Positions 38,168 through 47,031 of a stretch of DNA of 64,000 nucleotides are shown here, in pieces. A program made the position numbers and the translations under genes. The DNA lies in NCBI RefSeq assembly GCF_020520285.1, contig NZ_CP084742.1, positions 5,815,501 through 5,879,500 on the forward strand, written 5' to 3'. This stretch comes from Pseudomonas sp. L5B5 (GTDB lineage: Bacteria; Pseudomonadota; Gammaproteobacteria; Pseudomonadales; Pseudomonadaceae). Each line of letters opens with the position of its first letter. Position 1 is the first letter of the stretch. The notes below the pieces were generated by a model. It was given only the letters and a program-made list of their open reading frames with translations. It ran no database searches and was not told the DNA's origin.

Positions 38168-39073
38168 CCAGCGCAGCAACTGCCCCGACGCCGAGTCCTC
38201 CTCGATGGGTTGTGGCGACAGCAGGTAATAGGCGCTGCCGTCATCGATGAAGTCGAAGGGCGCACACAGCAATCCGCTGGCCAGGTCGTCGCGCACCAGT
38301 TGCCAGGGTGCGATCGCCAGTCCCAGCCCCGCCACGGCCGCTTGCAGGCTGAAATAGAAATGCTCGAAGACCTGTTCCTGTGGTGCCGGGGCGTCAGGCA
38401 GTTGCTGCAATTGCAGCCACTGCTGCCAGGCCGTTGGCCGGGTGGCGCTGTGCAGGCGCGGGGCGTGCCGAGCCAGGTGCGGTCGGTCCTGTTCCCGGGG
38501 TGCCCAGTCCGGTTGCTGCTGTGGGCGACAGACCGGGCCGATGCGTTCGTCGAACAGCCAGTGGGCCTGGGTCTGGTCGCTCCAGGTGAAGTCGTTGCGG
38601 CGGATCGCCAGGTCAATCCCGGAACTGAAGGAAAACGGCCCACCGCCCGCCAGCAACTGGATCGACACCTGCGGATGTGCCGCGTGGAACTGCGGCATTC
38701 GCGGAATCAGCCAGCGCATCAGCAAGGTCGGCTCACAGGACAGCACCAGCGGCGCCTTGTTCTCGCAAGCACGCAGGCGGCTGGCAGTGCCTTCGATCAG
38801 GTCCAGCGCCTGGCTCACGCTGTGCAGCAGTTCGCTGCCGGCGGGGGTGAGAAATACCCGTTGGCTGCGGCGTTCGAACAGCGGCGTGCCGAGGTCTTCT
38901 TCCAGGGCGCGGACAGCGCGGCTGATGGCGCCGTGGGTCAGGTGCAGGGCGTCTCCGGCGCGGGTGAAACTCTCCAGGCGCGCGGCGGCCTCGAAGCAGC
39001 GCAACGCTCCCAGGGGCGGTAGGCGTCGGCGCAGTGATTGTGAGTTTTTATCACCGTTGATGTCAGTTTTCAT
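38144..39073 (-). CDS. LysR-family regulator (GcvA-like)
   Basis: 309 residues from ATG 39073 (MKTDINGDKN...). RRLPPLGALRCFEAAARLES is the opening typical of the GcvA/AmpR branch, with helix-turn-helix SFTRAGDALHLTHGAISRAV. The effector domain includes LVLSCEPTLLMRWLIPRMPQF and SGIDLAIRRND. It is divergent from a LysE exporter gene 66 bases away, a common regulator-exporter pairing, so that gene is the likely target. Confidence 0.9.
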   Translation of the reverse strand: MKTDINGDKNSQSLRRRLPPLGALRCFEAAARLESFTRAGDALHLTHGAISRAVRALEEDLGTPLFERRSQRVFLTPAGSELLHSVSQALDLIEGTASRLRACENKAPLVLSCEPTLLMRWLIPRMPQFHAAHPQVSIQLLAGGGPFSFSSGIDLAIRRNDFTWSDQTQAHWLFDERIGPVCRPQQQPDWAPREQDRPHLARHAPRLHSATRPTAWQQWLQLQQLPDAPAPQEQVFEHFYFSLQAAVAGLGLAIAPWQLVRDDLASGLLCAPFDFIDDGSAYYLLSPQPIEEDSASGQLLRWLQEQART

Positions 39074-39139
39074 CGTTGGCTGTTTCCGTGAAGGTCCCCA
39101 TACAGTAGCGCCTGATTCTATAGCCAAGGCGTAGCCCAC

Positions 39140-39760
39140 GTGACTGAACTGTTAGTTGTCATCACCATTACCGTCTTTGCGGTACTCAGCCCCGGGGCCG
39201 ACTTTGCCCTGGTCACCCGCAACAGCCTGATGCTTTCGCGGCGTCACGGAGTGCTCACCGCGCTTGGGGTCGGCCTGGGCGTCATGCTGCATGTTGGCTA
39301 CAGCCTGTTGGGGGTGGGCGTGCTGCTGCAACAGTCGCCGCTGGGGTTCACCGCGCTGAAGATCGCCGGGGCGATGTACCTGATCTACCTCGGGTTCAAG
39401 TTGCTGCGCAGCCCGGTGCCCAGTAGGCAGGACGCCTTTGCTGGGCGGGTGGTGATGTCAGGTGCGGCGGCCTTGCGCAGTGGCCTGCTGACCAATGCGC
39501 TGAACCCCAAGACAATGATTTTTGTCCTCAGCCTGTTCATGCAGGTGATCGAGCCGGGGACCGCCTTGCCGGTGCAACTGGGCTACGGCGCGATCATCGT
39601 TCTGGTCCACGTCGTGTGGTTCGTGGTGGTGGCGCTGTTTTTCTCGGCGCCGGCCATTGCTGGCCGGCTGCTGGGCTACAAGCGCCGGATCGACCAGGTG
39701 TTCGGCGCCGTGCTGGTGGGTTTTGGCCTGTTGCTCGGTGTCCTGGGCGCCAGGCCCTGA
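39140..39760 (+). CDS. LysE-family amino-acid exporter (RhtB type)
   Basis: 206 residues, about six membrane spans. The N-terminal PGADFALVTRNSLMLSRRHG block is the RhtB/LysE hallmark. It starts with GTG at 39140, directly downstream of the divergent LysR start. It exports an amino acid or derivative across the inner membrane; the substrate cannot be read. It converges with gntR six bases on. Confidence 0.88.
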   Translation: MTELLVVITITVFAVLSPGADFALVTRNSLMLSRRHGVLTALGVGLGVMLHVGYSLLGVGVLLQQSPLGFTALKIAGAMYLIYLGFKLLRSPVPSRQDAFAGRVVMSGAAALRSGLLTNALNPKTMIFVLSLFMQVIEPGTALPVQLGYGAIIVLVHVVWFVVVALFFSAPAIAGRLLGYKRRIDQVFGAVLVGFGLLLGVLGARP

Positions 39761-39766
39761 GGCCTT

Positions 39767-40798
39767 TCAGGTGCTTTCCCGAATCCGCAGTTCAAAACCC
39801 ATGTCGACCACCGGCTCGGCCACGCTGTTGCCGGCCAGCAGGGTCAGCATCTGTTCGGCGGCGCGGCGGCCGATGGCTTCGCGCGGTGTACTGATGCTGC
39901 TCAGGCGCGGCACCATGTACTCCGAGGATGGCAGGTCGTTGAAACCCAGCACTGCCACTCGCTCGGGGACCTTGATGCCGCAGCGCATGGCTTCCAGCAA
40001 TGCACCCTGGGCCAGGTCGTCGTTGCCGAAGAAGATCGCGTCCACCTGGGGCTGGCTCTGCATCAGGTGCAGGAACATCTCGCCGCCCAGGCCCACGGAG
40101 GAGGGGCGTGGGGTGAGCAGTTCCAGGTCGGGGTTGTACAGCCCGGCTTCTTGCAGGGCTCGGCGAAAGCCTTCGCCGCGCAGCAGGGTCCGCTGGTCCA
40201 GCTGCGCGCCGATGTAGGCCAGGTGCCGGCGACCACGGGAGATCAGGTGGCGGGCGGCGGTTTCCCCGGCGCTCAACTGCGAGAAGCCTACGCAGTTGAT
40301 CCCGGAGGCGGTGTCCAGGTCCATCATGTAGACGCATGGAATGTTGTTCGCCTCGATCATCCGCCGAGCACTTTCGGTTCGGTCGAAACCTGTCAGCAAC
40401 AGGCCGCGCGGCTGGTAGGTCATGTAGTTGCGCAGCAGGTTCTCTTCTTCGTCGCGGGAATAGTGATAGTTGCCGATCAGCACTTCGAAGCCCTTGGGTC
40501 GCAGCACCTGGTGGATGGCCTCCAGGGTTTCGATGAACAAGAGGTTCGACAGCGACGGCACCAGCACCACCACCGACTGGCTCTGGGCCGAAGCCAGGGC
40601 GCGGGCTGCGGAGTTGACCACGTAGTTGAGCTCCAGCGCCGCCTTCTGCACCCGCTCCACCAGTTCGGTGGCCACGCTGCTGACGCCGCGCAGGGCTCGG
40701 GATGCGGTAATGGGGCTGACGCCGGCCAGGCGCGCGACTTCGTTGAGGGTAGGGCGGCCCGTGGTGCGGGTATTTTTATCGTTCTTCTGGGTGGTCAT
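39767..40798 (-). CDS. gntR: GntR-type repressor of gluconate use (LacI family)
   Basis: 343 residues from ATG 40798. The LacI helix-turn-helix is LNEVARLAGVSPITASRALR, with the hinge helix around NSAARALASAQSQ; the rest is a periplasmic-binding-type effector domain (SNLLFIETLEAIHQVLRPKG, DAIFFGNDDLAQGAL). Placement divergent from gnuK and gnuT matches Pseudomonas GntR, which is released by gluconate and 6-phosphogluconate. Three operators with core GGTAGCGCT lie before gntR, gnuK and gnuT, so it is probably autoregulated. Confidence 0.93.
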   Translation of the reverse strand: MTTQKNDKNTRTTGRPTLNEVARLAGVSPITASRALRGVSSVATELVERVQKAALELNYVVNSAARALASAQSQSVVVLVPSLSNLLFIETLEAIHQVLRPKGFEVLIGNYHYSRDEEENLLRNYMTYQPRGLLLTGFDRTESARRMIEANNIPCVYMMDLDTASGINCVGFSQLSAGETAARHLISRGRRHLAYIGAQLDQRTLLRGEGFRRALQEAGLYNPDLELLTPRPSSVGLGGEMFLHLMQSQPQVDAIFFGNDDLAQGALLEAMRCGIKVPERVAVLGFNDLPSSEYMVPRLSSISTPREAIGRRAAEQMLTLLAGNSVAEPVVDMGFELRIREST

Positions 40799-40826
40799 CA
40801 GACGGCTTGCCAAACAAAATTCAAGT

Positions 40827-40845
40827 CACTAAGGTAGCGCTGTCC
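40827..40845. promoter_or_regulatory. GntR operator O1 (gntR side)
   Basis: ACTAAGGTAGCGCTGTCC with core AAGGTAGCGCT at 40831-40841. It is a near-palindrome around the central CG of AGCGCT, as expected for a LacI-family site, and lies 33 bases before the gntR start. It fits the reported Pseudomonas GntR pattern AC-N-AAG-N-TAGCGCT exactly. Confidence 0.75.
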
Positions 40846-40982
40846 TGAAACAGCTGCAATGCGTGAGCGGGGTGTGCCTGACTCCTCGCTCTTTGGTTTT
40901 GCGGACTATATACGCGGCAACCCACAAAAATGACAAGAAGGCGTCGGCAGACACTGTTTTTGTACTAGAACTAGAATTAGCG

Positions 40983-40997
40983 AAGGTAGCGCTGTCT
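40983..40997. promoter_or_regulatory. GntR operator O2 (gnuK side)
   Basis: AAGGTAGCGCTGTCT at 40983-40997, sharing 14 bases (AAGGTAGCGCTGTC) with O1. It lies 18 bases before the gnuK start codon, so a bound repressor would block the promoter exit or initiation. O1 and O2 are 152 bases apart, close enough for looping. Confidence 0.75.
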
Positions 40998-41014
40998 GCG
41001 CGCTGAGGTCTTAT

Positions 41015-41548
41015 ATGAGTCAACCTATTACCGCCCTGGTCATCATGGGCGTTGCCGGCTGTGGCAAATCCAGCGTCAGCCAGGCCCTGTGCCAGCGCAG
41101 CGGTGCCACGGCCATTGAAGGCGATACGTTCCATCCTGCCGCGAACATCGCCAAGATGAGCGCCGGAATTCCCCTCGACGACGACGATCGTGCTGGCTGG
41201 CTCGACAGCCTGTGCGAGGAACTGCGTCGTGCCCTGGCTGCCGGCCAGCGCCCCGTGCTGACCTGTTCGGCACTCAAGCGCAAGTATCGCGAACGCCTGC
41301 GCGCCGCCACCCCGGGCCTGGGCTTTGTCTTTCTCGAACTGACGCCGCAAGTGGCCGCCGATCGCGTGGCGCACCGGCCAGGGCATTTCATGCCTTCGAC
41401 CCTGATCGACAGTCAGTTCGCCACCCTCGAATCCCCGGTGGGAGAGCCGCTTACCCTGGCGCTGGATGCCAGCGTCCTGAGCGTCCAGCACCTGGCCGAA
41501 CTGGCCAACCAATGGTGGCTGGAAAACGGCCTCGAAACTTCACGCTAA
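41015..41548 (+). CDS. gnuK: gluconokinase
   Basis: 177-residue GntK-type kinase that turns gluconate into 6-phosphogluconate, which Edd then uses. Walker A is GVAGCGKS (12-19), and GDTFHPAANIAKMSAGIPLDDDDRAGWLD is the gluconate-kinase hallmark. CSALKRKYRERLR is conserved. Cytoplasmic. It is divergent from gntR and 84 bases upstream of gnuT, each with its own GntR operator. Confidence 0.95.
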   Translation: MSQPITALVIMGVAGCGKSSVSQALCQRSGATAIEGDTFHPAANIAKMSAGIPLDDDDRAGWLDSLCEELRRALAAGQRPVLTCSALKRKYRERLRAATPGLGFVFLELTPQVAADRVAHRPGHFMPSTLIDSQFATLESPVGEPLTLALDASVLSVQHLAELANQWWLENGLETSR

Positions 41549-41562
41549 GTGTTGCCTCGAAA

Positions 41563-41577
41563 CAGGTAGCGCTATCC
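41563..41577. promoter_or_regulatory. GntR operator O3 (gnuT side)
   Basis: GGTAGCGCTATCC at 41565-41577 is the most symmetric of the three sites: it equals its own reverse complement except at two positions. It lies 56 bases before the gnuT start, showing that gnuT has separate control although it follows gnuK closely. Confidence 0.75.
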
Positions 41578-41632
41578 CACTCGGCCCTTGTTTTTAACGC
41601 TTTAATAAAAACAACAAACCGGAGGCACACTC

Positions 41633-42985
41633 ATGTTTGGCATGTCCCAAGAGACCTATCTGCTGGTTGATGCAGTGGTCACCATCATCGGGCTGATCGT
41701 GTTGATCACCCGTTTCAAGCTGCATCCCTTCATCGCCCTGATCATCGCGGCCGGTTTCCTCGGCCTGACTTCGGGCATGCCCGTGGACAAGATCATCAAG
41801 GCGTTCCAGGACGGTTTCGGTGGCGTGCTCGGTTTCGTCGGCATCATCCTGGCCCTGGGCACCATGCTCGGCAAGATGATGGCCGAGTCTGGCGGTGCCG
41901 ATCAGATCGCCCAGACCCTGATCCGCTCGTTCGGCAAGGAGCGGGTGCAGTGGGCGATGATGTTCGCCGCCTTCCTGGTGGGCATCCCGCTGTTCTTCGA
42001 GATCGGCTTCGTGCTGCTGATTCCGCTGGTGTTCATTGTTGCAAGGCGTACCGGAGTCTCGCTGATCAAGATCGGCATCCCGCTGCTGGCCGGCCTGTCG
42101 GCGGTGCACGGCCTGGTGCCGCCGCACCCGGGTCCGTTGCTGGCCATCGGCGTGTTCGGTGCCGATATCGGCAAGACCATTCTCTACGGCCTGATCGTGG
42201 CGCTGCCCACGGCGATCATCGCCGGGCCGATCTACGGCACCTTCATTGCCAAGTACATCCCTGGCAATCCGTCCCAGGAGCTGGTGGATCAGCTGGCCCG
42301 TGAACCCCAGAGCAGCGAGTTGCCCAGCTTCGGCGTGACGCTGGTGACCGTGCTGCTGCCGGTGTTCCTGATGCTGCTCAAGACCTTCGCCGACGTGGCG
42401 CTGCCGGACGGACACTTCTTCCGCATCTGGATGGACATGATCGGTCACCCGATCACTGCCTTGCTCCTGGCGCTGCTGCTGTCGCTGTACACCTTCGGCT
42501 ACAAGCAGAACATCGACTCCAAGCGCATGCTCAAGCTGCTGGATGCGAGCCTGGCGCCCACGGCGGCGATCATCCTGATCATCGGTGCCGGTGGCGGTTT
42601 CAAGCAGATGCTGGTGACCAGCGGCGTGGGTGATGTGATCGGCCACATGGCGGTCAACGCGCAGATCTCGCCGATCCTGCTGGCCTGGCTGGTGGCGGCG
42701 GTGATCCGGATCGCCACCGGTTCGGCCACCGTGGCGACCATTACCGGTGCCGGCATCGTGGTGCCGGTGGTGGGGATGATTCCCGGGGTCAATCGCGAGT
42801 TGCTGGTGCTGGCCACCGGTGCCGGGTCGCTGATCCTGTCCCACGTCAACGATGCCGGCTTCTGGCTGGTCAAGCAGTACTTCAACATGACCGTGGCCGA
42901 GACGTTCAAGACCTGGACGGCGATGGAAACCATCCTGTCGGTGGTGGGGCTGATCTTCATCCTGCTGCTGTCGCTGGTGGTCTGA
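41633..42985 (+). CDS. gnuT: gluconate permease (GntP family)
   Basis: 450-residue inner-membrane symporter with about 12-14 spans. Family blocks include LGTMLGKMMAESGGADQIAQTL, HGLVPPHPGPL and RIATGSATVATITGAGIV. It imports gluconate made in the periplasm or taken from outside. GGAGG at 41621-41625 lies eight bases before ATG. A strong terminator follows. Confidence 0.95.
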   Translation: MFGMSQETYLLVDAVVTIIGLIVLITRFKLHPFIALIIAAGFLGLTSGMPVDKIIKAFQDGFGGVLGFVGIILALGTMLGKMMAESGGADQIAQTLIRSFGKERVQWAMMFAAFLVGIPLFFEIGFVLLIPLVFIVARRTGVSLIKIGIPLLAGLSAVHGLVPPHPGPLLAIGVFGADIGKTILYGLIVALPTAIIAGPIYGTFIAKYIPGNPSQELVDQLAREPQSSELPSFGVTLVTVLLPVFLMLLKTFADVALPDGHFFRIWMDMIGHPITALLLALLLSLYTFGYKQNIDSKRMLKLLDASLAPTAAIILIIGAGGGFKQMLVTSGVGDVIGHMAVNAQISPILLAWLVAAVIRIATGSATVATITGAGIVVPVVGMIPGVNRELLVLATGAGSLILSHVNDAGFWLVKQYFNMTVAETFKTWTAMETILSVVGLIFILLLSLVV

Positions 42986-43013
42986 CTTCCCGCGCTACGC
43001 CGCCCACAAAAAA

Positions 43014-43035
43014 ACCGCATCGCTGCGGTTTTTTT
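43014..43035 (+). terminator. terminator after gnuT
   Basis: ACCGCA (43014-43019) pairs with TGCGGT (43024-43029), followed by T; A-run on the left makes it potentially bidirectional. Confidence 0.9.
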
Positions 43036-43049
43036 GTGCCTGTTCGGCC

Positions 43050-43137
43050 GTAGGAGCGAGGCTTGCCCGCGATACAGATGCTGCGGTCCGGCTGGCTCAC
43101 CGCGTTATCGTTCATCGTGAGCAAGCTTCGCGCCTAC
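43050..43137. repeat. REP pair (REPIN) after gnuT
   Basis: The left arm is GTAGGAGCGAGGCTTGCCCG from 43050; the right arm is GAGCAAGCTTCGCGCCTAC ending 43137. The segment before the right arm (GCGTTATCGTTCATCG) is the same as in the copy after gtrS. It lies between convergent gnuT and the aminotransferase gene. Confidence 0.88.
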
Positions 43138-43161
43138 GGGATCCGCGCCACTTCGGCCGGA

Positions 43162-44376
43162 TCAGGCGCCCTTGGTCACCAGGCCATCGGCCCGGAACAT
43201 GCCGCGGATGCCGCGCACGGCCTGGCGGATACGGTCCTGGTTCTCGATCAGGGCAAAGCGCACGTGGTCGTCGCCATACTCGCCGAAACCCACGCCCGGG
43301 GAGACGCAGACCTTGGCCTCGGCCAGCAGTTTCTTGGCGAACTCCAGCGAGCCCAGGTGGGCGTAGGCCTCGGGAATCTTGGCCCAGACGTACATCGAGG
43401 CCTTGGGGTTCTCCACCATCCAGCCCAGCTCGTGCAGCCCCTTGACCAGCACGTTGCGCCGCTGCCGGTACTGCTCGGCGATGTCCAGCACACACTGCTG
43501 GTCGCCTTCCAGGGCCGCGATTGCCGCCACCTGCAGTGGCGTGAAAGTGCCGTAGTCGTGATAGCTCTTGATTCGCGCCAGGGCGCTGACCAGCTCCGGG
43601 TTGCCGACCATGAAGCCGATGCGCCAGCCGGCCATGTTGTAGCTCTTGGACAGCGTGAAGAACTCCACAGCGATGTCCTTGGCGCCAGGCACCTGCATGA
43701 TCGACGGGGCCTTCCAGCCGTCGTAGACGATGTCGGCATAGGCCAGGTCATGGATCACCAGCACGTCGTACTGCTTGGCCAGGGCGATCACCCGCTCGAA
43801 GAAGTCCAGCTCCACGCATTGGGCGGTGGGGTTGGACGGGAAGCCGAGGATCATCATCTTCGGCTTGGGGATCGAACCGCGAATGGCCTGTTCCAGCTCG
43901 GCGAAGAAGTCCACGCCGGGCACCAGCGGCACCGAGCGCACCTGGGCGCCGGCAATCACCGCGCCATAGATGTGGATCGGGTAGCTGGGGTTGGGGACCA
44001 GCACCGTGTCGCCCTGGTCCAGGGTCGCGAGCATCAGGTGCGCCAGGCCTTCCTTGGAGCCGATGGTGACGATGGCTTCGCTTTCCGGGTCGATATCGAC
44101 CTGGTAACGCTCCTGGTACCAGCGGGAAATCGCCCGGCGCAGCCGTGGGATGCCCTTGGAGGTGGAATAGCCGTGGGTGTCTTCGCGCTGGGCAACCTGC
44201 ACCAGCTTCTCGACGATGTGCGGTGGAGTCGCGCCGTCGGGGTTACCCATGCTCAAGTCGATGATGTCTTCGCCGCGCCGACGCGCAGCCATCTTCAGCT
44301 CGGCAGTGATATTGAAAACGTAGGGGGGGAGTCGATCGATGCGCGCAAAGCGGCGCGGCGAACCTTGGTCGGCCAT
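43162..44376 (-). CDS. alaC: AlaC-like pyridoxal-phosphate aminotransferase
   Basis: 404 residues from ATG 44376 ([20 protein letters not shown]). Class I/II fold with the Schiff-base lysine Lys244 in [32 protein letters not shown] and [14 protein letters not shown]. The ALAC branch makes alanine from pyruvate using glutamate. The frame is open upstream to 44742, but those residues are not family-like. It is divergent from a LysE gene, with 280 bases of non-coding DNA between them in which I see no clear dyad. Confidence 0.87.
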   Translation of the reverse strand: MADQGSPRRFARIDRLPPYVFNITAELKMAARRRGEDIIDLSMGNPDGATPPHIVEKLVQVAQREDTHGYSTSKGIPRLRRAISRWYQERYQVDIDPESEAIVTIGSKEGLAHLMLATLDQGDTVLVPNPSYPIHIYGAVIAGAQVRSVPLVPGVDFFAELEQAIRGSIPKPKMMILGFPSNPTAQCVELDFFERVIALAKQYDVLVIHDLAYADIVYDGWKAPSIMQVPGAKDIAVEFFTLSKSYNMAGWRIGFMVGNPELVSALARIKSYHDYGTFTPLQVAAIAALEGDQQCVLDIAEQYRQRRNVLVKGLHELGWMVENPKASMYVWAKIPEAYAHLGSLEFAKKLLAEAKVCVSPGVGFGEYGDDHVRFALIENQDRIRQAVRGIRGMFRADGLVTKGA

Positions 44377-44656
44377 TGTTGCCTCGAGAGTACGTAAGCG
44401 CCCGGAACCGTCCGAGCGACGTTGGCCACTGCGGTGGCCTGCGGGGCAGACGATAAGGGCGTCGGCGGCGACTTGTCCAGAGGGGCGAAAAATTATTTTG
44501 CAGGCCACACGGGCATTTGCGAGAGCCCGGGCTTTGTCGCTATAACGTGCACGCTTCTTGCTGGCTCTGGCCGCGAGAGGGGCGGGCCAGGCGGGTTTTC
44601 CCGGACTCAAGCGCCCCCGGCGAGCCTTCGAACAACAGCAGTACATGGGATGGATG

Positions 44657-45319
44657 ATGGAATTTACCAGCGGCTTCTTGCTCAGCCTTTCGTTGTGCCT
44701 GGATATCGGCGTGGCCAATATCGCGATGATCACCCTGGCCATGCAGCGTGGTTACTTCCAGGGCTTTTGCCTGGGCCTGGGGACCTGCGTCGGCGACCTG
44801 GTCTACGCGCTGTTGGCACTGGCCGGGATGACCGTGCTGCTGCAGTACGAGACGGTGCGCTGGGTGCTGTGGCTGGGCGGCTCGGCGCTGTTGGTGTACT
44901 TCGCGGCGAAGATGATCTACGCCGCGATCCATCACGATGCGCTGCTCGACACCAGTGGCGAGGTAGACCCGGGCTCGCCGCGCAAGGAGTTCCTGCGGGG
45001 GATCTTCCTGGCCATGTCCTCGCCCAGCGCAATCCTCTGGTTCGCCGCAGTGGGTGGCACCCTGATCGCCCGATCCGGAGGCGGCAGTACCGCCGATTCC
45101 GCGTTGTTCCTGGCCGGTTTCTTCTGCGCCGGGCTGACCTGGACAATGGGCTTGTGCCTTGCTGCGACCCAGGGCGGCAAGCTGCTGGGCGACAAGCTGC
45201 TACGCTATTCCTACCTGGCATCTGCAGCGATCTTCTGTTATTTCGCGGTGTACGTGATTCTATCGGGTTACCACGAATTCATCGTCGGGCCTCGGCCGCT
45301 CGACCTTCCGGCGCTCTGA
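44657..45319 (+). CDS. LysE-family exporter
   Basis: 220 residues from ATG 44657 ([20 protein letters not shown]); ATG 44645 and 44654 are in-frame alternatives. About six membrane spans. It differs from typical RhtB proteins in having N-I-A-M-I instead of the P-G-P/P-G-A motif near residue 24, so its substrate range may be unusual. [19 protein letters not shown] is the second conserved half. It is followed 68 bases later by the GyrI-like gene. Confidence 0.85.
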   Translation: MEFTSGFLLSLSLCLDIGVANIAMITLAMQRGYFQGFCLGLGTCVGDLVYALLALAGMTVLLQYETVRWVLWLGGSALLVYFAAKMIYAAIHHDALLDTSGEVDPGSPRKEFLRGIFLAMSSPSAILWFAAVGGTLIARSGGGSTADSALFLAGFFCAGLTWTMGLCLAATQGGKLLGDKLLRYSYLASAAIFCYFAVYVILSGYHEFIVGPRPLDLPAL

Positions 45320-45387
45320 TCCAGGCCCTGGCCACAGGCTTCTATACTTGCCTGCGAACCCATTTTTTAGCGGCAGGAGTGGTACTC

Positions 45388-45876
45388 ATGGATGAGCAAG
45401 AACAAGGTGCAGGCCCGCAGCCACGCTTCGAAAGAGGGCATTTCCTGCTGGTCGCCGGCTTCAGCCAGTATTTCACTCCAGCCAATACCCAGGTGATCGG
45501 CCAGCTGTGGCAACGTTTCATTCCCCATATCGGCAAGGTGCCCGGGCAAGTGGACGACGTGACCTACGGCGTGTGCTGCAATCCTGATGGACAAGGCGGC
45601 TTCGAGTACATCGCCGGGGTGCAGATCAGCAAGCTCGACGACTTGCCCGAACACTATCGCTGGATCGAGCTGCAGCCGCAGCAGTACGCAGTGTTCGAGC
45701 ACACTGGTTCATTGCAGCAATTGCCCCGGACCTTCGACTACATCTGGCAGACGTGGCTACCGCAATCCGGCCACCAGGCTGCCGATACTCCTTGCTTCGA
45801 GCGCTACAGTGCTGATTTCAATGCCGACACCGGGCAGGGCGCCCTGGAAATCTGGCTGCCCCTCAGCACGGCTTGA
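45388..45876 (+). CDS. GyrI-like small-molecule-binding protein
   Basis: 162 residues forming a single AraC-type effector-binding (GyrI-like) domain with no DNA-binding part. YFTPANTQVIGQLWQRF, DVTYGVCCNPDG and IELQPQQYAVFEHTGSL fit this fold. Stand-alone members bind or hydrolyse small toxic compounds or inhibit gyrase; which applies here is unknown. ATG 45388 has CAGGAG about ten bases upstream. Confidence 0.8.
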   Translation: MDEQEQGAGPQPRFERGHFLLVAGFSQYFTPANTQVIGQLWQRFIPHIGKVPGQVDDVTYGVCCNPDGQGGFEYIAGVQISKLDDLPEHYRWIELQPQQYAVFEHTGSLQQLPRTFDYIWQTWLPQSGHQAADTPCFERYSADFNADTGQGALEIWLPLSTA

Positions 45877-45936
45877 AGCTTGTGGGGCGCCCACGCGTTG
45901 TCCGTCCCTGGCACTGCTGATCGAACTGCAGGCGGG

Positions 45937-46089
45937 TTACCGCCTGGTGGGGCTCTGGGCGCGGGCGGCAGTGTCACTGGGCGCCCGCTTGTCGCGACGG
46001 CGTTCGTGCAGGAAGTCGAGGTAGAAGGTGATACCGCCGAAGAGGGCGATGGCGAGCAAGATGAAAAAACCGATCTGGGCAGAGCTCAT
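45937..46089 (-). CDS. 50-residue single-span membrane protein
   Basis: Reading the minus strand from ATG 46089 gives MSSAQIGFFILLAIALFGGI, then TFYLDFLHERRRDKR and a Ser/Ala/Arg-rich tail, stop TAA at 45937. One hydrophobic span (about 5-24) is followed by a strongly basic segment, so the C-terminus is probably cytoplasmic. AAGGA lies eight bases before the start on the minus strand. No function recognised. The coherent span, basic stop-transfer and good ribosome site support a real gene. Confidence 0.65.
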   Translation of the reverse strand: MSSAQIGFFILLAIALFGGITFYLDFLHERRRDKRAPSDTAARAQSPTRR

Positions 46090-46295
46090 GGTCTAGGTCC
46101 TTGGCAAGACGCGGCGAAGCGGACCGGAGCCGGTCGCGAAGCGTCGGGGAGCTGATAGATAGTCCCTCTGCGCGAGCCTGGCCAGGGCTTATATGAAAGC
46201 TTTACGCTGCGGCCAGCGAACGCTATGCCGGTCATACACAACGCCGGGTCCTTGCTAGAATCGGCCACCCTCAACTGACTTCAGGCTGCCGTTCC

Positions 46296-46793
46296 ATGAC
46301 CGCTCCGACCCCGTTGATTCGCACAGTCCTGCCTGCCGACCTGGACCGCTGCTTCGCCATCGAGACCCAGGCCTATGAAGGCGACGAAGCGGCGACCCTG
46401 GCCAAGATCGCCACCCGTATCGCCACCTGGCCCGAGGGCTTCATCGTCGCCGAAGTCGAGGGCGTGGTGGCCGGTTTCATCAATTCCGGCGCCACCTTCG
46501 AGGTGCAGATGGCCGATGAGGCCTTCAAGGAACTGGTCGGCCACGATCCGGCAGGCTCCGAGGTGGTGATCATGTCGGTGGTGGTGCATCCGGACTTCCA
46601 GGGCCTGGGCCTGTCGCGACAGTTGCTGGAGGCGTTCATCGCGCGGATGGCCGCAGCCGGCAAGGCGCGTATCCACCTGATGTGCAAGGAGCGCCATGTG
46701 CCGCTCTACGCGCGCTTCGGTTTCGTCTACCTCAAGGCCTCGGCATCGGATCACGGCGGCATGGCCTGGCACGAGATGGTGCGAGCCCTGTAG
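46296..46793 (+). CDS. GNAT-family N-acetyltransferase
   Basis: 165 residues with the acetyl-CoA site VVVHPDFQGLGLSRQLLEAF (Q-G-L-G-L) and the closing RHVPLYARFGFVYLKA. EGFIVAEVEGVVAGFINSG is the central strand pair. It resembles arylalkylamine-type GNATs; substrate unknown. Its stop codon TAG (46791-46793) is the TAG of a REP arm (GTAGGAGCGA), so the repeat abuts and ends the gene. Confidence 0.88.
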   Translation: MTAPTPLIRTVLPADLDRCFAIETQAYEGDEAATLAKIATRIATWPEGFIVAEVEGVVAGFINSGATFEVQMADEAFKELVGHDPAGSEVVIMSVVVHPDFQGLGLSRQLLEAFIARMAAAGKARIHLMCKERHVPLYARFGFVYLKASASDHGGMAWHEMVRAL

Positions 46794-46885
46794 GAGCGAA
46801 GCGTGCTCGTGATGCTCGTCAACGGTAGCGCGCATTGACTGGGTAAACGCAGCGCTCTGACGTCCATCGCGGGCCAGCCTCGCGT
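46790..46885. repeat. degenerate REP pair at the end of the GNAT gene
   Basis: The left arm begins GTAGGAGCGAAGCGTGCTC at 46790; the right arm ATCGCGGGCCAGCCTCGCG lies at 46866-46884. It is more diverged than the other copies. It includes the GNAT stop codon. Confidence 0.7.
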
Positions 46886-46944
46886 TTGCCATTTCCTTGA
46901 CTGATCGGCATTACGCTATGTCGCGGCCTTTTTTTCACGTGCAT

Positions 46945-46971
46945 TGTCGATTGTGTGAAATCCCAGGCGAC
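46945..46971 (+). promoter_or_regulatory. candidate ECF42-dependent promoter
   Basis: TGTCGA at 46945-46950 and CGAC at 46968-46971 are 17 bases apart. ECF42 sigma factors of Streptomyces are reported to use TGTCGA at -35 and CGA/TC at -10. The site reads toward the four-gene cluster ending in an ECF42-type sigma gene, 60 bases before the first gene, which predicts autoregulation. TTTCAC/GTGAAA inverted repeats (46933, 46955) flank the -35. Confidence 0.55.
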
Positions 46972-47031
46972 TAGGGATGAATCGAGCAGCTTGCTCGGTG
47001 ACATCCATTTCACGTTCCGAGGAATTTCGCC

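Noticed and set aside
44377..44742. N-terminal extension of the AlaC-like protein
   Set aside because: The added residues are not aminotransferase-like, and the extension runs into the divergent LysE gene.
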